Assembly (NCBI GenBank): GCA_025353195.1
Contig: JANXRC010000169.1
Coordinates: forward strand, 1 to 32,429
Reading direction: 5' to 3'
Source of the DNA: Rhodocyclaceae bacterium
Lineage (GTDB): Bacteria > Pseudomonadota > Gammaproteobacteria > Burkholderiales > Rhodocyclaceae
DNA length: 32,429 nucleotides
Part shown: piece after piece, positions 24,895-32,429 of the stretch
How the letters are laid out: each line of letters opens with the position of its first letter
Numbering within the stretch: the first letter of the stretch is position 1
The notes under the pieces: generated by a model
The model's database searches: none
What the model was told of the DNA's origin: nothing
Seen by the model: the letters and a program-made list of their open reading frames with translations, nothing else
Position numbers and translations under genes: made by a program

Positions 24895-26100
24895 ATGACC
24901 TACAAAGCAGAAATTCCCTATGGCGCCTACTGGAGCACGCCCTTCGCCCGCTGGCAGGGGAGCTTTGCCAACCTGCACAGCATAGAGTTCGCTGCGCACG
25001 TGGCGCGCCTTGAATTGGCCAAACGCAAGATCGATCCCGCGACCTTCGACTACGGAGTAATGGGTTTCTCGGTGCCCCAAAAGCATTCCTTCTACGGCCT
25101 GCCTTGGTTGACCGGCCTCATCGGCGCCACGCACGCTGGCGGCCCGACCTTGATGCAGGCCTGTGCCACGGGCGTGCGCACGCTGCTCGCCGCAACACAG
25201 GAAATCGAAGTCGGCATGGCGACCACCGCGCTCACCGTCAATTGCGACCGCACTTCGAATGGACCGCACCTCTACTACCCCAACCCGCGCGGCCCCGGCG
25301 GCACCGGCGCGGCGGAGGACTGGGTGATGGACAACTTCGGCTGCGATCCCCTGGGCGGCCACACCATGCTGCAGACGGCGGAAAACGTCTGCGCCAAGCA
25401 TGGCATCGGCACTGCCGAACAGCACGAACTGGTGCTGCGCCGCGAAGAACAGTACCAGCAAGCGCTGGCGAACGACTCGGCCTTCCTTCGCCGCTTCATG
25501 ACCTTGCCCTTCGAGGTGCCCGCGCCCAACTTCAAGAAGACCGTGAGCACCATGCCCGGCGACGAGGGGGTATCGAAGTCAAGCCCCGAAGGGCTGGCGA
25601 AACTGAAGCCGGTCATAACCGGTGGCGTCGTTACCTTTGGTGCGCAGACCCATCCCGCCGACGGCAACGCGGCCATTGTCGTCACCACGCGCGACAAGGC
25701 GCGGGAACTGTCCGCCAACCCGAAAATCGCCGTGCGCCTGCACGGTTTTGGTCTGGCCCGGGTGGCCTTGGCCTACATGCCCGAGGCCATGCTACCGGCG
25801 GCCCAGCGCGCGCTGAGCCAGGCCGGTCGCAGCGTCGCGCAGATGACGGCAATCAAGACCCACAACCCGTTTGCGGCCAACGATCTTTTCTTTGCCAAGC
25901 AAACCGGCGCCGATCTCAAGTCGATGAACAACTACGGCTGCTCGCTGGTGTGGGGGCATCCGCAAGCGCCGATGGGAACGCGAGCAATCATCGAACTGAT
26001 CGAGGAACTGGAGCTGCGCGGTGGCGGCTTTGGCCTGTTTACAGGATGCGCTGCAGGTGACACCGCAATGGCGGTAGTTCTGGAAGTGTGCGACGCATAG
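24895..26100 (+). CDS. Thiolase-family protein
   Basis: The 401-residue thiolase-superfamily protein has the nucleophilic cysteine in QACATGV (Cys90), the HNPFAAND stretch, GHP with His355 and the second cysteine in GLFTGCAAGD (Cys385). All active-site elements are therefore present, though the motifs deviate from classical acetyl-CoA acetyltransferases (for example HNPFAAND instead of NEAFA). This recalls the SCP-x/divergent thiolase group that cleaves bulky beta-ketoacyl-CoA. The start at 24895 gives MTYKAEIPYGAYWSTPFARW, and the frame upstream of it overlaps the GntR gene. In the cluster it would cleave a beta-ketoacyl-CoA produced after ligation. Such divergent thiolases are often paired with a DUF35 protein, which is not seen here. 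Confidence 0.84.
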   Translation: MTYKAEIPYGAYWSTPFARWQGSFANLHSIEFAAHVARLELAKRKIDPATFDYGVMGFSVPQKHSFYGLPWLTGLIGATHAGGPTLMQACATGVRTLLAATQEIEVGMATTALTVNCDRTSNGPHLYYPNPRGPGGTGAAEDWVMDNFGCDPLGGHTMLQTAENVCAKHGIGTAEQHELVLRREEQYQQALANDSAFLRRFMTLPFEVPAPNFKKTVSTMPGDEGVSKSSPEGLAKLKPVITGGVVTFGAQTHPADGNAAIVVTTRDKARELSANPKIAVRLHGFGLARVALAYMPEAMLPAAQRALSQAGRSVAQMTAIKTHNPFAANDLFFAKQTGADLKSMNNYGCSLVWGHPQAPMGTRAIIELIEELELRGGGFGLFTGCAAGDTAMAVVLEVCDA

Positions 26101-26122
26101 TGAATGTGCGCGTCGCGATCCT

Positions 26123-27649
26123 ATGAACGTCTCCGAATGGATTGACCGCCACGCCGGGCTGACCCCCGACAAGACGGCCATTGGTTTTTCCGGACGCGAT
26201 GTTTCGTATGCAGAACTGGCCGATCGGATCGAGCGCCTGGCGGCGTCCCTGGCCGCATCCGGAGTAAGACGCGGCAGCTGCGTGGCCTATCTGGGCCTCA
26301 ACAGCCCGGAAATGTTGGCCCTGCTATTCGCCAGCGCGCGAATCGGGGCACTGTTCATGCCGCTCAACTGGCGACTTGCCGGTCCCGAGCATATGCAGAT
26401 GCTCGAGGACTGCCCGCCTTCCCTGCTTTTTGTCGAAGCACCGTATGTCGCCCAGACCAATGCCTTCCGCGGTGCGCTGGGTGCCATGACGCTGATCAGC
26501 TTCGGCCCTGCCACTGACGGTTGGATTTCGTACGCGGATTTTTGTCGCCGGGCAAACGGCCCGGCACCGATCGACCCATCGGTCGATGAGAGTACCCCAC
26601 TGCTGATCTGCTACACCTCCGGCTCGACCGGCAAGCCAAAGGGCGTGGTGCTGACGCAGCGTGCGCTGATCTGCAACGCCGCCAACAGCGCCGACATGCA
26701 CGAGCTGACGGCGAACGACGTCATCCTCACCACTCTGCCGCTGTTTCATGTCGGCGGGCTGAACAACCAGACCACGCCGGCGTTGCAGGCGGGCTGTACC
26801 GTGGTACTGCATCCAAAGTTCGATGTGGACGCCACTTTTGACGCCATCGAAAGCGGGCGCATCACGCTGACCGTGCTGGTGCCGGCCCAACTCGACATGA
26901 TGATGGCGCATCGCCGTTGGGCCAGCGCCGACTTCTCCGGCCTGCGCATGATCACGACCGGATCGACCATTGTTCCAATGCATGTGATCCATGCCGTTCA
27001 TGCCAAGGGTGTTCCCCTGGTGCAGGTCTACGGCTCGACCGAGACCTGCCCGATTGCGGTATATCTCAAGGCCGCCGACGCGCAGCGCAAGGTCGGCTCG
27101 ACCGGCAAGGCGGCGGCCCACTGTCGCCTGCGGATCGTCGATAGCCGCGGCGCCGATGTGGAGCCTGGCGCAACCGGCGAGATTCTGGTGCACGGTGACA
27201 ACGTCATGATCGGCTACTGGAATGCCCCGCAAGCCACGGCCGCGACCCTGATCGACGGCTGGTTTCACAGCGGGGACATGGGCCATCAGGACGACGAGGG
27301 CTACCTCTACGTGGACGGCCGCAGCAAGGAGATGATCATCTCCGGCGGCGAGAATATCTATCCGGCCGAGATTGAAAACCTGCTGATCGAAAGCCCCGAC
27401 ATCGCCGAAGCCTCGGTGATCGGCCGGCCCGACGAACGCTGGGGTGAAATCGTCGTCGCCGTAGTCGTGCCGAGAGCCGACAGCATGCTGACCGGCGAAC
27501 AGGTACTGAAACTGCTGGAAGGCCGCATCGCCCGCTACAAACATCCCAAGGAAGTGGTGCTGGTCAATCAATTGCCAAAAACCGCCTTGGGCAAGATTCG
27601 CAAGGAAGCCGTGCGCCAGATGGTCGGGCGTAGAAGCGTCCCCCATTGA
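26123..27649 (+). CDS. Class I acyl-CoA synthetase
   Basis: The 508-residue adenylate-forming ligase has P-loop YTSGSTGKPKGV (164-175), YGSTETCP, the DGWFHSGDMG motif and the C-terminal catalytic lysine region LPKTALGKIRKEA. It is related to the long/medium-chain or aryl acyl-CoA synthetases, and the specificity is unclear. Its gene lies 22 bp after the thiolase and 31 bp before hyuA in one transcription unit. If HyuAB carboxylates a ketone, this enzyme would convert the resulting beta-keto acid to its CoA ester, as benzoylacetate-CoA ligase does in the acetophenone pathway. A simple fatty- or aromatic-acid activation role is the alternative. Confidence 0.87.
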   Translation: MNVSEWIDRHAGLTPDKTAIGFSGRDVSYAELADRIERLAASLAASGVRRGSCVAYLGLNSPEMLALLFASARIGALFMPLNWRLAGPEHMQMLEDCPPSLLFVEAPYVAQTNAFRGALGAMTLISFGPATDGWISYADFCRRANGPAPIDPSVDESTPLLICYTSGSTGKPKGVVLTQRALICNAANSADMHELTANDVILTTLPLFHVGGLNNQTTPALQAGCTVVLHPKFDVDATFDAIESGRITLTVLVPAQLDMMMAHRRWASADFSGLRMITTGSTIVPMHVIHAVHAKGVPLVQVYGSTETCPIAVYLKAADAQRKVGSTGKAAAHCRLRIVDSRGADVEPGATGEILVHGDNVMIGYWNAPQATAATLIDGWFHSGDMGHQDDEGYLYVDGRSKEMIISGGENIYPAEIENLLIESPDIAEASVIGRPDERWGEIVVAVVVPRADSMLTGEQVLKLLEGRIARYKHPKEVVLVNQLPKTALGKIRKEAVRQMVGRRSVPH

Positions 27650-27680
27650 ACCCTGGTGCAAGAATGATGGAGTACAACTT

Positions 27681-29807
27681 ATGGCGCTAAAAATCGGAAT
27701 CGACGTCGGTGGCACCTTCACCGACTTCGTGGTCACCCGCGACGACGCCGATCCGGCGATATTCAAGACGCTGTCGACCCCGTCCGACCCGTCCATCGCC
27801 GTAGTCAACGGCTTAACCGATATTGCGGCCGGCATGAGTCCGCCGATGACGCTGGAAGCCTTTGCGCCGACCATCGACACCATCGTGCACGGCACCACGG
27901 TCACCACCAACGCGACGCTGACCAGCACCGGCGCCAAGTGCGGACTGCTGACGACGGAAGGCGTGCGCGATGCACTGGAAATGCGCCGCGGCATCCGCGA
28001 AGAGCAATACAACAACCGCTACACCAACGTCAAACCCCTGGTGCCGCGCTATCTGCGCGCCGGCATCAGCGGGCGCCTCGACCGCAACGGCATTGAGACT
28101 GCGCCGCTCGACCTGGCGCAGATCAGGCAGGCCATAGCCCTGTTCAAGCAGGAAGGTGTGCAGGCCGTCTCGATCTGCTTCATGAATTCCTTCGCCAATC
28201 CTGCCCACGAAAAAGCTGCGGCGGAGCTGGTGAAGAGGGAAATGCCAGGTGCCTATCTGTCGGTTTCCACCGACCTGCTGCCCTCGATCCGCTTCTACGA
28301 GCGCGTCAGTACCACGGCGCTCAACTCCTATGTCGGACCGAAGCTCAACCATTATCTCGACCAGCTGGTCGGCCGGCTCAAGGGCATCGGCTTCAGGAAC
28401 CTGCTGCTGATCATGCAATCCAACGGCGGCGTCATCTCGCCGCAGCTGGCCCGCGAGAAGGCGGCGTTGACGCTGCTTTCCGGCCCGGCCGGCGGTCCGG
28501 GCGCCGGCCTGTTCTACGTCCGCCTGCACGGCCAGAACAAGTGCATCACCACCGACATGGGCGGCACCAGCTTTGAAGCCTCGGTGGCGGTGGACGCTCC
28601 GATGATCAAGAACGATGGCGAAATCGCCCGCCACAAGATCGCCCTGCCCATGCTCGACATCCATACCATCGGCGCCGGCGGCGGATCCATCGGCTGGCTC
28701 GATCAGGGCGGCATGCTGCGCATGGGGCCACAGAGCGCCGGCGCCGATCCCGGCCCCGCCTGCTACAGCAAGGGCGGCAGGCTGCCGGCGACCACCGACG
28801 CCAATGTCGTGCTGGGCTACCTCGATCCGGGCTTCTTCGCCGGCGGCAAGATGAAGCTCGACGCCGCGGCCGCACGCGCCGCGATCGAGGAGCACATCGC
28901 CAAACCGATGGGCCTTTCCGTCGAGGAAGCCGCGGCCGGCATGTACCGCGTCGCCTGCAACAACATGGCCCAGGGCGTGCGCGAAGTCACCATCAAGCGC
29001 GGTTTCGATCCGCGCGAATTTCCCTTCATTCCCGCCGGTGGTGCCGGCCCGATCCACTCCTGCCTGATCTGCAGCGAGCTCGAAATTCCGCTGCAGATCG
29101 TGCCGCGCGAGTCCTCCGTGCTGTGCGCCTTCGGCATGCTGATGAGCGAGCTCAAGCACGACTTCGTGCGCACCTTCGTCTCCCGGCTCGAAGCGATCGA
29201 ATGGCCGCGTCTCACCGCCATGATCGACGAGATGTCGACTGACGGCACCCGGCAACTGGTCGAAGAGCGCATCACCGAAGAGCGCCGGCGCTACGACGTC
29301 AAGTTCGACTGCCGCTACATCAAGCAGTACCACGAGGTATCTTTCAGCGTTCCACGCGAACTGATCGACAGCCGCGACACCGCGGCCATCGTCCGCGCCT
29401 TCAATGCCGAGCACAACCGGCTCTACGGCTATTCGCTGGAAGCGGAAAGGACGCCGATCGAAATCATCAACGTCCGCGTCCAGGCCATCGGCATCACCGA
29501 CAAGCCGACCTATCTGCAGGAAGCCTGGGGCGGCGCCGATGCATCCGGCGCTCTGAAGGGCAGGCGCAGCATCTACATCCCCGAAACCAAGACCTTCAAG
29601 GAAATACCGGTCTATGACGGCCACAGGATGCACTTCGGGAACCGCATCGACGGCCCGGCGATGATCGAGCAGGAGACCACGGCGATTTTCGTCAGCGCTT
29701 CCTACGACTGTGCGGTCGATGCACTGGGTTCCTTCGTCATCTGGCAGAAGGGCCGCGAAGATCTCGCCCGGGCCTGCTTCAAGGACAAACAGGAGGCACT
29801 GGCATGA
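27681..29807 (+). CDS. HyuA-family ATP-dependent hydantoinase/carboxylase subunit A
   Basis: The 708-residue ASKHA-type protein begins with the phosphate-binding IGIDVGGTFTDF (5-16) and has the second glycine motif DMGGTSFEASV and GAGGGSIGWLD in the middle. The C-terminal half is the HyuA_C type. The family includes N-methylhydantoinase, 5-oxoprolinase, caprolactamase, acetone carboxylase (AcxA) and acetophenone carboxylase, all coupling ATP to activation of a carbonyl or enolate. A GGAG site precedes the ATG. The gene overlaps hyuB (ATGA). The sequence does not decide between hydrolase and carboxylase, and no third small subunit (AcxC) or additional Apc gene is in the window. Confidence 0.9.
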   Translation: MALKIGIDVGGTFTDFVVTRDDADPAIFKTLSTPSDPSIAVVNGLTDIAAGMSPPMTLEAFAPTIDTIVHGTTVTTNATLTSTGAKCGLLTTEGVRDALEMRRGIREEQYNNRYTNVKPLVPRYLRAGISGRLDRNGIETAPLDLAQIRQAIALFKQEGVQAVSICFMNSFANPAHEKAAAELVKREMPGAYLSVSTDLLPSIRFYERVSTTALNSYVGPKLNHYLDQLVGRLKGIGFRNLLLIMQSNGGVISPQLAREKAALTLLSGPAGGPGAGLFYVRLHGQNKCITTDMGGTSFEASVAVDAPMIKNDGEIARHKIALPMLDIHTIGAGGGSIGWLDQGGMLRMGPQSAGADPGPACYSKGGRLPATTDANVVLGYLDPGFFAGGKMKLDAAAARAAIEEHIAKPMGLSVEEAAAGMYRVACNNMAQGVREVTIKRGFDPREFPFIPAGGAGPIHSCLICSELEIPLQIVPRESSVLCAFGMLMSELKHDFVRTFVSRLEAIEWPRLTAMIDEMSTDGTRQLVEERITEERRRYDVKFDCRYIKQYHEVSFSVPRELIDSRDTAAIVRAFNAEHNRLYGYSLEAERTPIEIINVRVQAIGITDKPTYLQEAWGGADASGALKGRRSIYIPETKTFKEIPVYDGHRMHFGNRIDGPAMIEQETTAIFVSASYDCAVDALGSFVIWQKGREDLARACFKDKQEALA

Positions 29808-31489
29808 GCACGACAAGAATCGACCCGATCCTGCTCTCGGTTTATGCCCGGACCTTCAAGTCGATCACCGACGAGATGAGCATTTCGATGGAGCAGACCA
29901 CGCGGTCGCCGATCCTCTGCGAGGCCAAGGACTACGTCACCGGCCTCTACGACGGCGACGGCAACATGCTCGAGCAGACCGAGAACCTGCCGATCCTGGC
30001 CTTCTCGCTGGCTCCCGTGTGCAAGTACATCAAGGAATATTTCGGCGACGAAATCTATCCCGGCGACGTGATCTTCCACAACGACGTGTTCAGCCTGGGC
30101 AACCAGAACAACGACGTCGCCGCCTTCAAGCCGGTGTTCTTCGAAGACAAGCTGGTGGCATGGACGGCGGTCAAGGGCCATCAGGCCGACATCGGCGGCA
30201 ACGTCGCGGGCGGCTATAACCCGAATGCCGTGGAAGTCTGGCAGGAAGCCCTGCGCATCCCGCCGGTCAAGGTCGTCGAGCGCGGCAAACTGCGCAAGGA
30301 CGTGTGGAACCTGATTTTCGCCAACGTGCGCCTCGACATCGTGCAGCACGACATGAAGGCCGAGATGGGCGCCTGCACGGTCGGCGAGCGCCGCCTGCTG
30401 GAACTGCTGAAGAAATACGGCGTGGAAAGCTACCAGGCGCACAAGCGGGCGCTGTTCGAGGCCACGCGCAAGATGATGGAAGCCGAGATCGCCAAGATTC
30501 CCAACGGCAACTACTCGGGCGAGGGCTATATCTATTACGACGGCCGCTTCGTCGGCTCGAAGTACACCATCCGCGTGGACATCGAGGTCAAGGACAGGCA
30601 TATCAAGTTCGACTACTCGCGAACCGATCCGCAGACCAACGGCTTCGTCAACGGCACCTTCACGTCGAGCGCCTCGGCCACGATCCTGACCCTGCTGCAG
30701 ATGGTGAACCCCGACATCCCGCATAACGAGGGCATGGTGCAACCGATCGAGATCGTCATCCCGACCGGCACCATTCTCAACGCCGCCTATCCGAAGGCCA
30801 CCACCTTCGGCAACCACCTCTGCCCGCCCAACGCCGACGCCATCCAGCGCGCGCTGGCTCCGGTGATGCCCGATCGCGTCACCGCCGGCTGGAACAACCT
30901 GCTGGCCTCGCTGACCACCGGCATCGACCCGAAAAACAACGAGAAGTACGTCGACATCGGCTTCATGGGTCTGAAGGGCGGCTCCGGCGCCATGCTCGGC
31001 ACCGACGGCTACGACCACATCGGCATGATCGATGCCTCGGGCGGCGTGCTCGACCAGGACTACGAGATGTTCGAGCAGCAGACGCCGCACACGCTGATCA
31101 AGCACGAACTGCTGACCGACTCGGCCGGCGCAGGACAATGGCGCGGCGGGCTCGGGGTCGAAACCATTTTCACCATTGGGTCCAATGACACTCAGTTGGT
31201 GACCTTTGGCGACGGCGATTTCGAGCCGGCCTTCGGCCTGTTCGGCGGCGGCGAGGGCGGGCTCAACTTCATCCGCCTGCAGTACCCGGACGGCCAGACC
31301 GTGGTACCGAAGAACAAGGACCTGATCACCGGCGTGCCGATGGGCACCACCTACCACCAGGTCGCCAGCGGCGGCGGCGGCTACGGTGATCCGAAGAAGC
31401 GCGACCGCAAGCTACTGGCCGAGGAGATCCGGAATGGCGTGATCACCCTCGAAGCCGCGCAGCGCGACTACGGCTACGAGGCGGCCTAA
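29804..31489 (+). CDS. HyuB-family ATP-dependent hydantoinase/carboxylase subunit B
   Basis: The 561-residue HyuB protein has the family stretches GDVIFHNDVFSLGNQNND and KGHQADIGGNVAGGYNPNAVEVW (about 120-145), the conserved NVRLDIVQHDMKAEMGA helix, FVNGTFTSSASAT and GGSGAMLGTDGYDH near residue 390. It is the catalytic partner of HyuA. Its length of about 560 fits hydantoinase-type B subunits better than the much longer acetone carboxylase AcxB (about 770). The start ATG overlaps the hyuA stop, so the subunits are made together. Substrate unknown; ketone carboxylation followed by CoA ligation is one hypothesis. Confidence 0.9.
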   Translation: MSTTRIDPILLSVYARTFKSITDEMSISMEQTTRSPILCEAKDYVTGLYDGDGNMLEQTENLPILAFSLAPVCKYIKEYFGDEIYPGDVIFHNDVFSLGNQNNDVAAFKPVFFEDKLVAWTAVKGHQADIGGNVAGGYNPNAVEVWQEALRIPPVKVVERGKLRKDVWNLIFANVRLDIVQHDMKAEMGACTVGERRLLELLKKYGVESYQAHKRALFEATRKMMEAEIAKIPNGNYSGEGYIYYDGRFVGSKYTIRVDIEVKDRHIKFDYSRTDPQTNGFVNGTFTSSASATILTLLQMVNPDIPHNEGMVQPIEIVIPTGTILNAAYPKATTFGNHLCPPNADAIQRALAPVMPDRVTAGWNNLLASLTTGIDPKNNEKYVDIGFMGLKGGSGAMLGTDGYDHIGMIDASGGVLDQDYEMFEQQTPHTLIKHELLTDSAGAGQWRGGLGVETIFTIGSNDTQLVTFGDGDFEPAFGLFGGGEGGLNFIRLQYPDGQTVVPKNKDLITGVPMGTTYHQVASGGGGYGDPKKRDRKLLAEEIRNGVITLEAAQRDYGYEAA

Positions 31490-31493
31490 ACCA

Positions 31494-32429
31494 ATGAATT
31501 TCGAACTGACCAGCGAACAGCAGTCCATCCGCGACACCTTTGCCCGCTTCTGCGACGATCGCATTGCGCCGCAGGCGGCAGCGCTGGACGAAGCAAAGGT
31601 GTATCCGCGCGCGCTGTTCCAGGAGCTGGCCGATCTCGGCTTTTTCGGCATGCGCTATCCCGAAGAAGTCGGCGGCAGCGGTACGGCGTTGACCGAGTTC
31701 TGCCTGGCCTTGCAGGAAGTCGCGCGTGGCTCGATGTCGCTCGCCGGCGCCGTCGCGATGCAGTCGCTGATGGGTACCAAGTTCCTGCACCTGCTCGGCA
31801 ACGAGGACATCATCGAACGCCTGTTCAAGCCGGCGTTGCGCGGCGAAAAGATCGCGGCGATCTGCATGACCGAACCGAATGCCGGCTCCGACCTCGATTC
31901 CATCGCCACCACCGCGAAGAAAGTCGACGGCGGCTACGTCATCAATGGCCAGAAGACCTGGATCACTTCGGCGCCGGTGGCCGATTTTTTCACCGTCTTC
32001 GCCAAGGCCGGCGAGGAGAAGAAGCTGACCATCTTCCTCGTCGAGAAAAGCTTCAAGGGCATTACCGTCGGCCGCGAGATCCACAAAATGGGCGTCTGGG
32101 CGCTGCCGACTTCCGAGGTCGCCTTCGACGAATGCTTCGTGCCCAACAGCCATCGCCTGTCGAAGGAAGAAGGCGATGGCGAGGGCCACCTGCGCAAGAT
32201 CCTGGGCGAGATTCGCATCATCACCGGCGCGATGGGTTTGGGCGTCGCGCGCGCCGCTATGGCCGAGGCGGTGCGCTACGCAGGCGAACGCAAGCAGTTC
32301 GGCAAGGCGATCAACCGTTATCAGGCGATCCAGATGAAGCTGGCCGAGATGGCCACCGAACTCGAAGCCGCTCACCACCTGGTGTATTACGCGGCATGGC
32401 TGCGCGATTCCGGCAAGCCGTATCACAAG
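31494..32429 (+). CDS. Acyl-CoA dehydrogenase, C-terminus cut by window edge
   Basis: The 312 codons visible begin MNFELTSEQQSIRDTFARFC and follow the acyl-CoA dehydrogenase fold. The signature AICMTEPNAGSDL (flavin/substrate loop) and NGQKTWITSA are present, then the C-terminal domain begins (LGVARAAMAEAVRYAGERKQFGKAI). The catalytic glutamate, expected near residue 370-380, lies beyond the right edge. The start lies four bases after the hyuB stop, so this is the next gene of the same operon. It would introduce an alpha,beta-double bond into an acyl-CoA intermediate of the pathway and pass electrons to ETF. Confidence 0.9.
   Translation, partial: MNFELTSEQQSIRDTFARFCDDRIAPQAAALDEAKVYPRALFQELADLGFFGMRYPEEVGGSGTALTEFCLALQEVARGSMSLAGAVAMQSLMGTKFLHLLGNEDIIERLFKPALRGEKIAAICMTEPNAGSDLDSIATTAKKVDGGYVINGQKTWITSAPVADFFTVFAKAGEEKKLTIFLVEKSFKGITVGREIHKMGVWALPTSEVAFDECFVPNSHRLSKEEGDGEGHLRKILGEIRIITGAMGLGVARAAMAEAVRYAGERKQFGKAINRYQAIQMKLAEMATELEAAHHLVYYAAWLRDSGKPYHK

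Noticed and set aside
27813-29816. 667-codon minus-strand frame opposite hyuA
   Set aside because: hyuA has clear ASKHA motifs and operon overlap; the antisense frame is a GC artefact.
29702-31357. 551-codon minus-strand frame opposite hyuB
   Set aside because: hyuB motifs and translational coupling to hyuA make the plus-strand frame the real one.
31443-32426. 327-codon minus-strand frame at the right edge
   Set aside because: It is antisense to the acyl-CoA dehydrogenase, whose signature motifs are on the plus strand.

Overview
The window (about 32.4 kb, GC-rich) reads as an anaerobic aromatic-degradation region of a betaproteobacterium, most likely a denitrifying Rhodocyclales/Sterolibacteriaceae-type organism. 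That placement is inference from gene content (phenylphosphate synthase, UbiD/UbiX, a DmpR/XylR-type activator, an AOR-family tungstoenzyme, HyuAB) and not from a phylogenetic marker. No rRNA, tRNA, CRISPR array, transposase or phage gene was seen.

Region 1 (1-3401). A hypothetical gene is cut by the left edge. Next, on the minus strand, come a sigma-54 activator of the XylR/DmpR family and a translationally coupled PNPOx-fold protein. The activator keeps the phenol-pocket and zinc residues known from phenol sensors. The 412-bp divergent region upstream of it holds two 16-bp TTGA-N8-TCAA inverted repeats (candidate activator sites) and a well-spaced -24/-12 promoter facing the catabolic operon.

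Region 2 (3402-13888, plus strand). This is a phenol-activation operon: ppsA, ppsB, a UbiD decarboxylase/carboxylase with a Lys/Ala-rich tail, a UPF0261 (Tm-1-like) protein of unknown function, ppsC (CBS domains), a UbiX flavin prenyltransferase, a Nudix hydrolase, a PNPOx-fold protein, a PaaK-type CoA ligase and a PP2A-like phosphatase. The inferred route is phenol to phenylphosphate (PpsABC), carboxylation by the prenyl-FMN UbiD enzyme to 4-hydroxybenzoate, then CoA activation. Unlike the Thauera/Aromatoleum clusters, only one UbiD gene is present, the small PpcC and HAD-type PpcD subunits are absent, and the UPF0261 gene sits where they might be expected.

Region 3 (14119-17382, plus strand). 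A MarR regulator, an aldehyde:ferredoxin oxidoreductase-family protein fused to a C-terminal MoaD/ThiS-like domain ending in Gly-Gly, and a dodecin with a clear terminator.

Region 4 (17504-22920, minus strand). An operon of a periplasmic LivK-type binding protein, an amidohydrolase_2 protein and a feruloyl-CoA synthase fits uptake and activation of phenylpropanoids. It is followed by a truncated GNAT copy. The full-length relative of that copy, an ACP-GNAT fusion, lies upstream and is coupled to a MeaB-type GTPase (22917-24008).

Region 5 (24104-32429, plus strand). A GntR/FCD regulator, a thiolase-family protein, an acyl-CoA synthetase, HyuA and HyuB subunits and an acyl-CoA dehydrogenase cut by the right edge. 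The combination of HyuAB, CoA ligase and thiolase resembles the logic of acetophenone degradation (ATP-dependent ketone carboxylation, CoA activation of the beta-keto acid, thiolysis), but the substrate cannot be read from the sequence.
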